Shown: in pieces, positions 55,614 to 63,966 of the stretch
Layout of the letters: each line of letters opens with the position of its first letter
How positions within the stretch are numbered: the first letter of the stretch is position 1
NCBI GenBank assembly: GCA_001465025.1
Contig: LNDO01000050.1
Location: 1-64,000 of the forward strand
DNA from: Pseudomonas sp. Ga0074129
Lineage (GTDB): Bacteria > Pseudomonadota > Gammaproteobacteria > Pseudomonadales > Pseudomonadaceae
Direction: 5' to 3'
DNA length: 64,000 nucleotides
Notes under the pieces: generated by a model
Seen by the model: only the letters and a program-made list of their open reading frames with translations
Told to the model about the DNA's origin: nothing
The model's database searches: none
Translations under genes and position numbers: made by a program

Positions 55614-55625
55614 AGGAAGCAATAC

Positions 55626-56492
55626 ATGAAAGGCATTCTTCTCGCCGGCGGTTCCGGCACACGGTTGTACCCGATCACTAAAGGTGTGTCCAAGCAACTG
55701 CTGCCCATTTACGACAAACCAATGATCTACTATCCCTTGTCCGTATTAATGTTGGCTGGTATCCGCGACATCCTACTGATAAGCACTCCGGAAGATATAA
55801 GCGGTTATCAGCGCCTACTGGGCGATGGTTCCGATTTTGGGATAACAATCAGCTATGCCGTACAACCCAGCCCGGATGGGCTAGCCCAAGCCTTTATTAT
55901 TGGCGAAGAATTTATTGGCAAGGATAGTGTTTGCTTGGTTCTGGGAGATAACATCTTTTATGGCCAAGGTTTTGGCCCTATGTTGCGCGCAGCCGCAGCT
56001 CGCTGTAAGGGTGCTACCGTATTCGGTTACCAGGTCAAAGACCCAGAGCGCTTCGGTGTGGTTGAGTTTGATGAAAATAAGCGTGCCATATCGATTGAGG
56101 AAAAGCCGCAAAAGCCAAAATCTCACTATGCCGTCACGGGTCTGTATTTCTACGATAATGATGTGGTGCAGATAGCCAAGCAGGTAAAGCCTTCTCATCG
56201 AGGGGAGCTGGAAATCACCTGCATCAACCAAGTCTATATGCAGCGCGGGGATCTTAACGTCGAGTTGCTTGGTCGTGGCTTTGCCTGGCTCGATACAGGT
56301 ACTCACGAAAGCCTGCTTGAGGCGGGTCTTTTCGTCGAAACTATTGAGAAGCGCCAAGGCTACAAAATCGCCTGCCTCGAAGAAATTGCTTTTACCAATG
56401 GCTGGTTAAGCAGCAATGATTTAAAACGCATAGGTCAGTCATTAAGCAAGAACAGTTATGGTCAGTATCTTCTATCCCTTTTGATACAGTAA
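55626..56492 (+). CDS. rmlA: RmlA, glucose-1-phosphate thymidylyltransferase
   Basis: Joins glucose 1-phosphate and dTTP to dTDP-glucose. The 288-residue protein shows the full signature [48 protein letters not shown] and [19 protein letters not shown]. Lies in the order rmlB-rmlA without rmlD or rmlC, as in the rffG-rffH part of the ECA operon. Confidence 0.96.
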   Translation: MKGILLAGGSGTRLYPITKGVSKQLLPIYDKPMIYYPLSVLMLAGIRDILLISTPEDISGYQRLLGDGSDFGITISYAVQPSPDGLAQAFIIGEEFIGKDSVCLVLGDNIFYGQGFGPMLRAAAARCKGATVFGYQVKDPERFGVVEFDENKRAISIEEKPQKPKSHYAVTGLYFYDNDVVQIAKQVKPSHRGELEITCINQVYMQRGDLNVELLGRGFAWLDTGTHESLLEAGLFVETIEKRQGYKIACLEEIAFTNGWLSSNDLKRIGQSLSKNSYGQYLLSLLIQ

Positions 56493-56503
56493 AGAGGCTC
56501 GGC

Positions 56504-57067
56504 ATGGCATATTTATCCAGAGAAGCTCTTGAGCAAATGGGTTTCAAGAGTCTTGGACTGAATGTTCACATCAGTGATAAAGCCAGTATCTACAATGCTG
56601 ATCAGATTGAGATCGGCGATAACTCTAGAATTGATGATTTTTGCGTGGTATCAGGCAAGGTAAGAATTGGTAAATTTAACCATATTACTCCTATGTGTTT
56701 GATTGCCGGTGGAGAGCCCGGCGTATACTTTGAAGATTTTTGCACCCTAGCTTATGGTGCTAAAGTTTTTTCACAGTCAGACGACTACAGTGGCGAAACA
56801 ATGACTAATTCGCTGGTGGGGAAAAAGTATAAAAAAGAACGGTTCGAAAGTATTTATATTGGTAAGCACGTCATCGTTGGGGCTGGCTCCATTGTATTTC
56901 CCGGTGTCAACCTCGCAGTGGGTTGCTCTGTGGGCGCAATGTCATTGGTCATCCGTAGTACCGATCCATGGGGGATCTATGTTGGAAGTCCCGCACGAAG
57001 GGTAAACGAGCGTAAAAAAGATTTGCTTGAACTTGAGCCTAAATTTTTAGAAGATTTCTACAAATGA
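56504..57067 (+). CDS. Left-handed beta-helix (hexapeptide) acyltransferase
   Basis: A 187-residue trimeric O- or N-acyltransferase by fold: repeated hexapeptides such as IEIGDNSRIDDFCVVSG and IGKHVIVGAGSIVFPGVNLAVGCSVGAM, with the conserved nearby IRSTDPWGIYVGSPARRV. It sits between rmlA and wecE and overlaps wecE (ATGA). In the enterobacterial common antigen operon this place is held by the GNAT enzyme WecD, which acetylates dTDP-Fuc4N, so this protein most likely makes dTDP-Fuc4NAc (or another N-acyl form) by a different fold; inference only. Confidence 0.85.
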   Translation: MAYLSREALEQMGFKSLGLNVHISDKASIYNADQIEIGDNSRIDDFCVVSGKVRIGKFNHITPMCLIAGGEPGVYFEDFCTLAYGAKVFSQSDDYSGETMTNSLVGKKYKKERFESIYIGKHVIVGAGSIVFPGVNLAVGCSVGAMSLVIRSTDPWGIYVGSPARRVNERKKDLLELEPKFLEDFYK

Positions 57068-58194
57068 TCCCATTTAACAAGCCGCCCTATACCGGTAACG
57101 AAGATCAATATGTAATGTCTGCCATGCGCAGCAGCAAAATATCTGGCGACGGCCAGTTTACTCAGCTTTGCCATGAGTGGTTTGAAAAGAATACGGGCAC
57201 CAAGAAAGCACTATTAACACCATCATGTACTCAAGCGCTGGAGATGGCTGCAATCCTGCTAGATATTCAGCCCGGCGATGAAGTTATTATGCCGAGTTAC
57301 ACCTTTGTCAGCACCGCTAATGCTTTTGTTCTGCGCGGTGCAAAGATTGTTTTTGTCGATATCCGTCCAGATACAATGAATATCGATGAGAATCTAATTG
57401 AAGCCGCCATCACGCCCAAAACCAGAGCTATCGTGCCCGTCCATTATGCTGGTGTTGCCTGCGAAATGGACACCATCATGGCCATCGCAGATAAGCACCA
57501 ATTGTTTGTGATTGAAGATGCTGCACAAGGAATGATGGCCACTTACAAGGGCCGCGCGCTCGGCAGCATCGGGCATATGGGGGCCTATAGCTTCCATGAA
57601 ACCAAGAACTACACCAGCGGTGGTGAAGGTGGCGTGCTGCTGATTAACGATGAACGCTTCACTGCTAGAGCCGAAATTATCAGAGAGAAAGGCACGAATC
57701 GCAGCCAGTTTTTTAGGGGTATGGTCGATAAATATACTTGGGTAGATATTGGAAGCAGTTACTTACCTTCAGAGTTACAGGCAGCCTATCTCTATGGACA
57801 ACTTGAATGCGCAGAGGAGATAAATATCAATCGTCGAGCAACATGGGGGGCTTACATAAATGCCTTCTCCACTCTCACTGATAAGATAGCAACGCCTTAC
57901 ATTCCTTCTGGTTGTCAGCATAATGCACATATGTTTTACCTGAAACTTTCTGGTCTTGAGAGTCGAACCAAGTTCCTTGAGGTGATGAAAAATGAGTCGA
58001 TAATGGCTGTGTTTCATTATGTACCGTTGCACTCGTCAATCGCAGGCAAGAAGCTTGGCATATTTTCAGGCGCTGACAACTTTACCACTAAAGAAAGTGA
58101 GCGCCTTGTACGGTTACCACTTTGGTACGGTTTAAGCGAACAGGATGTAACTCGTGTTTTAGACGTTGTGTCTAATGCTATTGCATGCAATTAA
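57064..58194 (+). CDS. wecE: WecE, dTDP-4-amino-4,6-dideoxygalactose transaminase
   Basis: PLP aminotransferase that turns dTDP-4-keto-6-deoxyglucose into dTDP-Fuc4N. The 376-residue protein is close to E. coli WecE through its length: start MIPFNKPPYTGNEDQY, DIQPGDEVIMPSYTFVSTAN, PVHYAGVACEMDTIMAIA, PLP-binding Lys in FHETKNYTSGGEGG, and EKGTNRSQFFRGMVDKYTW. Base composition falls along the gene and becomes AT-rich. It is followed directly by a WzxE-like flippase, the same order as in the ECA operon. Confidence 0.93.
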   Translation: MIPFNKPPYTGNEDQYVMSAMRSSKISGDGQFTQLCHEWFEKNTGTKKALLTPSCTQALEMAAILLDIQPGDEVIMPSYTFVSTANAFVLRGAKIVFVDIRPDTMNIDENLIEAAITPKTRAIVPVHYAGVACEMDTIMAIADKHQLFVIEDAAQGMMATYKGRALGSIGHMGAYSFHETKNYTSGGEGGVLLINDERFTARAEIIREKGTNRSQFFRGMVDKYTWVDIGSSYLPSELQAAYLYGQLECAEEININRRATWGAYINAFSTLTDKIATPYIPSGCQHNAHMFYLKLSGLESRTKFLEVMKNESIMAVFHYVPLHSSIAGKKLGIFSGADNFTTKESERLVRLPLWYGLSEQDVTRVLDVVSNAIACN

Positions 58195-58200
58195 TTTCAT

Positions 58201-59448
58201 ATGAGCGCTATTTACAGTGTTTTATTAACAGGCTCTGCCCATCTTTCAAAGATATTGGTGGGCTTTGTTCTTTTAAAATTAATTGCCCTCTATTTGGGCG
58301 CTGAGGGGGTTGGGGTTTTAGGGCATTTCATGAGTGCAGTAACTATTGTTACCCTGCTCGCAGGGGGGGGGGTTGTTAATGGTGTTATAAAATACGTGGC
58401 GGAATATCGGGGTGAGCCACGGAAAATGCTATTATTTATATCTTCTGCGGCTTTTTATTCACTAGCTTTTTGCGTAATAGTATTAGCTTTAGGTGTTTTT
58501 TTTTCAAAGAGCATATCAGTATTTTTATTTCGGTCCGAAGATTTTTACTGGGTTGTTATGCTACTGGCAGTCGCACAGCTAGGATTTGCGTTTACCAACT
58601 TAGTCACAGGGGTCTGTAATGGACTAGGAGATACTAAGGGTTTTGCAATAATACAAATAATTGGCAATCTCTTGGCGCTTCCGCTAGCTTGGTTTTTGAT
58701 TTTTCACTATGAAATTGCTGGTGCTGCAATAGCAATAATAGCGGTTTTTTTTATGGGCGTTTTCCCTGGGTTTTATTTTTACTTTAAGTCTTCATTTTTT
58801 GGTCGAGTAAAATTTAGTGTAGTGACCAGGGTTGAGTTAAAGAAACTTTCTGCATTTACTGTCATGTTATTGGCTAGTGCTTTAACTTTTCCTTTAGTGG
58901 AAATGGTAGTGAGAGAATTTCTGATACATAACGGCGGGTATGCTGAGGCAGGTCTCTGGCAGGCTTCTATTAGATTATCTGCTGCATATCTTGGGTTTTT
59001 TGGTGTGTTTTTGGCGTATTATTTTATGCCTCTTATTTCGCCTATAGCTGATAAGAAAGTAATTGGTCAGTATGTGCGCAAATTCATGCTGCTAGTTATG
59101 GTTATATTTTTGATAGGTGCTTCGGTTTTTTATGTGGGGCGCAGTTTTTTTATTCCGGCATTATTGTCGAGTGATTTTTCTCGGCTTGAAGATTTGATAG
59201 TTTTCCAGTTGATTGGTGATTTTTTTAAGATATCTAGTTACGTTATAGGGTTTGTTGGTGTAGCTAAGGCAGCAACAAAGCTTTATGTAAGTGCAGAGCT
59301 TTTACAAGGGCTGTTGTTTTTAGGGGTGGCCTTACTGATTGGTAGCTTGTTGGGCGGTATCAAAGGAGTTCTTATCGGCTATATGCTGACCTATGTCATC
59401 TATTTTGTTTTGTGTACTTGTGCTTTCGTATTCTGGGCTCGGAGATAA
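58201..59448 (+). CDS. wzx: WzxE-like lipid-linked oligosaccharide flippase
   Basis: A 415-residue membrane protein with about 12 helices (MATE/MOP superfamily). It resembles E. coli WzxE at the start (LLKLIALYLGAEGVGVLGHF; GGVVNGVIKYVAEY) and at the end (FQLIGDFFKISSYVIGFVGVAKA). Moves the undecaprenyl-linked O-unit to the periplasm. Residues 55-57 (GGG) are encoded inside a run of ten G (58363-58372) in an otherwise AT-rich gene. One G more gives a stop within 3 codons after the run, one less within about 6, so the tract could switch the gene off. Confidence 0.9.
   Translation: MSAIYSVLLTGSAHLSKILVGFVLLKLIALYLGAEGVGVLGHFMSAVTIVTLLAGGGVVNGVIKYVAEYRGEPRKMLLFISSAAFYSLAFCVIVLALGVFFSKSISVFLFRSEDFYWVVMLLAVAQLGFAFTNLVTGVCNGLGDTKGFAIIQIIGNLLALPLAWFLIFHYEIAGAAIAIIAVFFMGVFPGFYFYFKSSFFGRVKFSVVTRVELKKLSAFTVMLLASALTFPLVEMVVREFLIHNGGYAEAGLWQASIRLSAAYLGFFGVFLAYYFMPLISPIADKKVIGQYVRKFMLLVMVIFLIGASVFYVGRSFFIPALLSSDFSRLEDLIVFQLIGDFFKISSYVIGFVGVAKAATKLYVSAELLQGLLFLGVALLIGSLLGGIKGVLIGYMLTYVIYFVLCTCAFVFWARR
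58363..58372 (+). repeat. Homopolymer of ten G in wzx
   Basis: Ten consecutive G, encoding three glycines plus the first base of the next valine codon. With 11 G the frame reads GGT TGT TAA; with 9 G it reads TTG TTA ATG GTG TTA TAA. Both are early stops, near residue 60 of 415. Confidence 0.95.
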
Positions 59449-59478
59449 AGTGTTTTTTGGGGCTAAAGGAGCGAAATT

Positions 59479-60585
59479 ATGATCATGTTGCCAATTTATT
59501 TGAGTTTTATTGTTGTCTCTATACTCTGTGCATTTGAGCATTTTAGCAATGGGCGCTCTTACAAGATTATATACTACTGGATTGTTATGTTTTTTCTTGT
59601 GCTTCTGGCCTCATTTAGAAGTATTGGTGTTGGGAGCGATGATCAGGCATATATGTTTATATTTCATGGTATTCCCTCGCTTCTAGAATGCGAGAGTTTT
59701 TTGTGTGGCTACAGTTACTCGATTTATAATATAGAATTTGGTTTTTTTTGGTTTTTATCTCTGTTGTTAGTTTTTAGTTCTTCGCAGTATTGGCTATTTT
59801 TTTCTGTAGCTTTTGCATCGGTTTGTTTTAATCTCAAAAGTATTCGATATTTTTCCCCTTATGCTGGGGCTTCTGTAGTGGTGTATTTCACTCACTTTTT
59901 CTTGGCAAAAGAGCTGAATGCTATCCGTCTTGGGCTGGCTACAGCTATTCTTTTTTATGCCGCATGTTTTTTAACTAAATGTCGTTATTCAATGATGTTT
60001 TTCTTGTTCGCTATAGCGGTCTCGTTGCATGTTTCGTCAATAATTTTTTTGATGCCCGTAGTCGTTTACTTACTTTCGCCAAACAGATCAGTTTTTGTTT
60101 TTGCGGGGATTACTTCTTTATTGCTCGCTTGGCTTTTCGATTTGGGTTTATTATTTAATTCACTTGCAGGTTTTGGCTTTATTGGTGAAAAAATAAGTCT
60201 TTATTTGAGCGCTGAAGAATATAACTATGCATTGCCTATATTTGATGTTGTAAATATTAAAAACTTGCTGGTATGTTCTATTTCGTTGTTGTTTTGGAAT
60301 CAACTTTTATCTCGATATGACTGGTTCAAGATTTCGTTTTGTTTTTTTTATAGTGCGACAATGTTTCGGATTTTATTCGGTGATTTTGCTATTCTTGCAG
60401 GGCGTGGATATTCCGTAATCTCAATGTTTGAATATGTTCTTATTCCTTGCCTTGCTTGTTTTTTTCTTGGGCGTGGGTTGGGGTATATAGTTGTTTTTAT
60501 ATATTCGTTTCTAACTCTTTGGCTTAATCTGACAATTAATGCTGGCTGGAGTGGCGGAGTAAATTATTTCCATGATTTTCTTTAA
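59479..60585 (+). CDS. wzy: EpsG/Wzy-type O-antigen polymerase
   Basis: A 368-residue membrane protein with about ten to twelve hydrophobic helices. The segment LASFRSIGVGSDDQAYMFIF is the EpsG-family hallmark (R-x-x-G-x-D-x-x-x-Y). By position between flippase and glycosyltransferases it is the O-unit polymerase; Wzy sequences are very diverse, so the specific linkage cannot be named. Very AT-rich with long T runs. Confidence 0.82.
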   Translation: MIMLPIYLSFIVVSILCAFEHFSNGRSYKIIYYWIVMFFLVLLASFRSIGVGSDDQAYMFIFHGIPSLLECESFLCGYSYSIYNIEFGFFWFLSLLLVFSSSQYWLFFSVAFASVCFNLKSIRYFSPYAGASVVVYFTHFFLAKELNAIRLGLATAILFYAACFLTKCRYSMMFFLFAIAVSLHVSSIIFLMPVVVYLLSPNRSVFVFAGITSLLLAWLFDLGLLFNSLAGFGFIGEKISLYLSAEEYNYALPIFDVVNIKNLLVCSISLLFWNQLLSRYDWFKISFCFFYSATMFRILFGDFAILAGRGYSVISMFEYVLIPCLACFFLGRGLGYIVVFIYSFLTLWLNLTINAGWSGGVNYFHDFL

Positions 60586-60603
60586 CTACCTCAAAGGTGC
60601 TCT

Positions 60604-61824
60604 GTGAAGAAAGTTTTATTTGTTCTTGGTGGTTTGCATATGGGGGGGGTCGAGACCTATATTGTTCGGTTGGCTAAAGAGCTTAATGCGTGTGGCTGCG
60701 AGGTCGATGTTTTAATAATCTCAAAGCAATATGATAGTGGTTTGATTTCTGAAATTTCTAAGTTTACAAATATATTTATCCATGAAAATGCGTCTTTTTT
60801 AAAGGCTTCAAGCTGGATTAATGCTTTTCTTCCTTTGAAATGGGAGGGTGAAAGAGCGTGCTATGACGTGGTTCATGTTGTTGATCTTCTAACGCTTGGA
60901 TTTGTTTTTTTAAATAGAAATGTTATTAAATTTAAGGCTCTTAGTATTGGTATTTACCACTCAATGGAGATGTATTGGTGGCGTAACAAAGGGGCTTATT
61001 TTAGGTCTAAGCTGCTTGAGTTATATGATAGCAATGTTAGCTTGACTCTTTTTCCTAGTGAGAGTGTTGCGATAATGGCCTCTGAGTTGACGGGGGTTGC
61101 TATAGATGATATGGATATTTTGCCTTTAGGTATTGAGCTTTCTAAATATAGTAATTGTGCTCCGTCCTTTAGCTCTAGAAAAATTGTTTCTGTTGGTAGA
61201 TTGGTTGATTTTAAAGTTTATAATCGCCATTTAATTTCTCAACTTTCAGAGCTTCGTAAGCTTGCGGAATTTGAATACTATATTTATGGCGAGGGGCCTG
61301 AGCTAGATGCTCTCCAGAAGCATGCAGTCGAGTGTGATGTTGATAGATATGTGCACTTTATGGGTGGTGTTAAGTATAAGGATTTACCGAGTGTACTAGA
61401 TGGTATATTTTGTTTTGTTGGTTCAGGCACTACTATCATCGAAGCCTCTGCTGCTGGAGTCCCTTCGCTTGTGGGTATTGAATCGATTAAACAACCGTTG
61501 ACGTGTGGTTTATTTTCTGATGTGGAAGGTTATTCTTATAATGAAGAATCAGCAACAACTAGGAGGTTGTCGTTTGTTGATGCCGTAAATGAGATTTATC
61601 AATTGAATGAGTCCGAATATGCTTATTTAGCAAGGTGTCACCGCACAAAGTCATCTTGTTTCGATATTAAGATTACAGCAGTGGAGTTCTTGAAGAAGTC
61701 GAATAAGCTACCTAATTTTAGTTTTAAATTTAATAGATGGTTGGCGATTCTTTCGTTTGTTTATTCTGTTTTCCGTTTTGGCCCTAGGGCGCTTAAGTCA
61801 AGATTCGAGAGTGGGAAAGATTAG
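60604..61824 (+). CDS. Glycosyltransferase family 4 (GT-B)
   Basis: A 406-residue glycosyltransferase: N-terminal KKVLFVLGGLHMGGVETYIV, C-terminal domain with SRKIVSVGRLVDFK, YIYGEGPELDALQKHA and IIEASAAGVPSLVG (EX7E-like). GTG start at 60604. A run of eight G (60642-60649) lies at codons 13-16; gain or loss of one G ends the frame within about 10 or 25 codons. The sugar cannot be named; in the ECA operon the Fuc4NAc transferase WecF lies here, but this protein does not look like WecF. Confidence 0.85.
   Translation: MKKVLFVLGGLHMGGVETYIVRLAKELNACGCEVDVLIISKQYDSGLISEISKFTNIFIHENASFLKASSWINAFLPLKWEGERACYDVVHVVDLLTLGFVFLNRNVIKFKALSIGIYHSMEMYWWRNKGAYFRSKLLELYDSNVSLTLFPSESVAIMASELTGVAIDDMDILPLGIELSKYSNCAPSFSSRKIVSVGRLVDFKVYNRHLISQLSELRKLAEFEYYIYGEGPELDALQKHAVECDVDRYVHFMGGVKYKDLPSVLDGIFCFVGSGTTIIEASAAGVPSLVGIESIKQPLTCGLFSDVEGYSYNEESATTRRLSFVDAVNEIYQLNESEYAYLARCHRTKSSCFDIKITAVEFLKKSNKLPNFSFKFNRWLAILSFVYSVFRFGPRALKSRFESGKD
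60642..60649 (+). repeat. Homopolymer of eight G near the start of a glycosyltransferase gene
   Basis: Eight G in an AT-rich gene, reading ATG GGG GGG GTC. It is shorter than the run in wzx and thus less prone to slippage. Confidence 0.85.
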
Positions 61825-61836
61825 GGGATTAATAAA

Positions 61837-63084
61837 TTGAGGATAGCTCTTGTTTCGCAGTATTTTTGGCCTGAGTCTTTTGTTATAAATGAACTTGTTA
61901 AATCTCTTGTTTCTCATGGGCATGTTGTAGAGGTTTTTACGGGGAAGCCTAATTATCCCGATGGTGAAGTTTATGAAGGCTATAATGCGGAAGGCTGCAT
62001 GGATGAGCTTTTCGAGGGTGAAATAATGGTCCATCGTGCGCCGCTCCGGCCGCGTGGGAGTGGCGGTGCTAAAAAATTATTACTCAATTATTTTTCATTT
62101 GTACTAAACGGTCTCCTGTTTTTTCGACGGGCAGTCAAGAATCGTTCCTTTGACGTGATTTTTGTTTTCGTACCATCGCCAATAACCTCTGTTATCCCAG
62201 CAATTTATCTAAAATGGCGTCTCAAGGCGCATCTTGCAGTTTGGGTACAAGACATATGGCCAGAAAGCCTCAGTGCTACGGGGTTTATACGTAATCGCTT
62301 CGCTCTACGTATAGTCGGTTGGTTGGTACGGGGGATCTATGCATGCACAGATACGTTGCTCGTGCAGTCAAAGGCATTCATTACTCCGGTTGCACGTTAT
62401 GCCCGACGCGACAAGATCGTTTATTACCCAAACTCTTATCAATACTCGCCTCCGGAGCCCGTAGCCTGTACTCAGGTACCTGCTGAGTTGCTGTCGCAGC
62501 TTGAGGATAATTTTTGCTTGGTTTTTGCGGGTAACCTTGGTAGGGCACAGTCTGTTGAGACTCTGATCCAGGCTGCGGAAAGTTTAAAGCATTTGTCTGA
62601 GTGTAAACTGGTGCTAGTAGGCAGCGGCAGCATGCTCGGTTGGGTGGAAGAGCAGAAGGCTCAAAAAGGCTTGGATAATTTGATCCTGACTGGGCGTTTC
62701 CCCCCTTCGGAAATGCCGCAATTTTTTAGCCGTGCAGCCGGATTGATAGTGACACTCAAGCGAGAGGAGATTTTTGCCTATACGATCCCTAGCAAGGTTC
62801 AAGCCTATCTCGCCGCAGGCCGTCCTGTGATCGCCGCGCTCGATGGTGAAGGGGCGCGTGTCATTGAGGAGGCGGGAGCTGGCTTGTCATGCCCCGCAGA
62901 AGACTCCGCAGGCTTGGCCCGCTGTATTGAGCAGCTCTTCAATATGCCGCCGGAAGCGCGCGAAAAGCTCGGGCAGTCTGGGCGAGAGTTTTTTGTGGCA
63001 AATTTTGAGATGGCGCGACAAAGCCAGCGTCTAGTGGAAATTCTTGAGAATAGAATCAGCGAAGGAAGAGGGATGTCGAAATGA
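61837..63084 (+). CDS. WbuB-like glycosyltransferase family 4
   Basis: A 415-residue GT-B enzyme close to WbuB/WbjE, which add L-FucNAc or L-QuiNAc to the lipid-linked unit. The diagnostic N-terminus is ALVSQYFWPESFVINELV with GKPNYPDGEVYEGY, and VWVQDIWPESLSATGF; C-terminal FAGNLGRAQSVETLIQAAE, GSGSMLGWVEEQ and IPSKVQAYLAAGRPVIAAL. Start TTG at 61837 after AGGGG. The first 190 bp are AT-rich and the rest near the chromosome average, so a junction may lie inside this gene. The end overlaps the reductase gene (ATGA). Confidence 0.87.
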   Translation: MRIALVSQYFWPESFVINELVKSLVSHGHVVEVFTGKPNYPDGEVYEGYNAEGCMDELFEGEIMVHRAPLRPRGSGGAKKLLLNYFSFVLNGLLFFRRAVKNRSFDVIFVFVPSPITSVIPAIYLKWRLKAHLAVWVQDIWPESLSATGFIRNRFALRIVGWLVRGIYACTDTLLVQSKAFITPVARYARRDKIVYYPNSYQYSPPEPVACTQVPAELLSQLEDNFCLVFAGNLGRAQSVETLIQAAESLKHLSECKLVLVGSGSMLGWVEEQKAQKGLDNLILTGRFPPSEMPQFFSRAAGLIVTLKREEIFAYTIPSKVQAYLAAGRPVIAALDGEGARVIEEAGAGLSCPAEDSAGLARCIEQLFNMPPEAREKLGQSGREFFVANFEMARQSQRLVEILENRISEGRGMSK

Positions 63085-63938
63085 ATGTTCTGGTGTTGGG
63101 CGTGACCGGTATGTTGGGCAGTGCTGTTTTCAAACAGTTTTCCCTCGACCAGCGATACCAGGTATCGGGCACATTGCGCAATGCCGGGGGGCGGCGGCAT
63201 TTTCCTGGACTACTTCATGCTCAATTGATTAGCAATGTCGATGTGCTCGATCAAGATGCGCTGATTAGTGTGTTGGAACGTGTTCGGCCAGATGTCGTCA
63301 TCAACTGTGTTGGACTGATCAAGCAGTTAGCCGACGCCAAGGATCCGCTTTCGGCCTTGCCGATTAACGCCATGCTGCCACACCGGTTGGCGAAGCTTTG
63401 TGGCCTGACGGGGGCTCGGCTGATCCATGTTAGTACGGATTGTGTGTTCTCTGGTCGTAAGGGGATGTATGCCGAGGCTGACCTGTCGGACGCAGAGGAT
63501 CTCTATGGCAAGTCGAAGTTCATTGGCGAACTGCATGAGGTGTCGCACGCGATTACGCTGCGTACGTCGATCATCGGTCATGAGCTAGGCACTCACTTCT
63601 CTTTGGTCGACTGGTTTCTTTCACAAAGCGGTCCGGTCAAGGGCTTTGCGAAAGCTATATTTTCCGGTTTGCCCACTGTCGAGCTGGCCCGGGTGATGAA
63701 GGACTATGTACTCCCGAATCCCGAACTTCATGGCCTTTATCACGTATCGGCCGAACCGATCGACAAGTTTTCACTGCTCAAACTAGTGGCCGAAGTCTAC
63801 GGGCACAAGATTCAGATCACTTCAGATGAGCAGCTTTGTATAGACCGTTCGCTGGATTCGTCTCGCTTACGTCTAGCAACTGGCTATATACCACCGGCTT
63901 GGCCTGAGCTGATCAGAATGATGTACGACCAGCGTTAA
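63081..63938 (+). CDS. RmlD-like sugar-nucleotide reductase (WbvR/QnlB type)
   Basis: A 285-residue short-chain reductase: NVLVLGVTGMLGSAVFKQFS, DVVINCVGLIKQLADAKDP, RLIHVSTDCVFSGRKGMYAE and the YxxxK in LYGKSKFIGELH. It belongs to the dTDP-4-dehydrorhamnose-reductase superfamily. No rmlC accompanies it, while the next gene begins like an inverting UDP-GlcNAc 4,6-dehydratase; thus it is probably the 4-reductase (WbvR/QnlB) that makes UDP-L-RhaNAc on the way to UDP-L-QuiNAc. It lacks the cupin half of WbjC/FnlB used for L-FucNAc. Confidence 0.8.
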   Translation: MNVLVLGVTGMLGSAVFKQFSLDQRYQVSGTLRNAGGRRHFPGLLHAQLISNVDVLDQDALISVLERVRPDVVINCVGLIKQLADAKDPLSALPINAMLPHRLAKLCGLTGARLIHVSTDCVFSGRKGMYAEADLSDAEDLYGKSKFIGELHEVSHAITLRTSIIGHELGTHFSLVDWFLSQSGPVKGFAKAIFSGLPTVELARVMKDYVLPNPELHGLYHVSAEPIDKFSLLKLVAEVYGHKIQITSDEQLCIDRSLDSSRLRLATGYIPPAWPELIRMMYDQR

Positions 63939-63966
63939 TTTTATTTTTTGAGTGTGGTGAGTGTTT

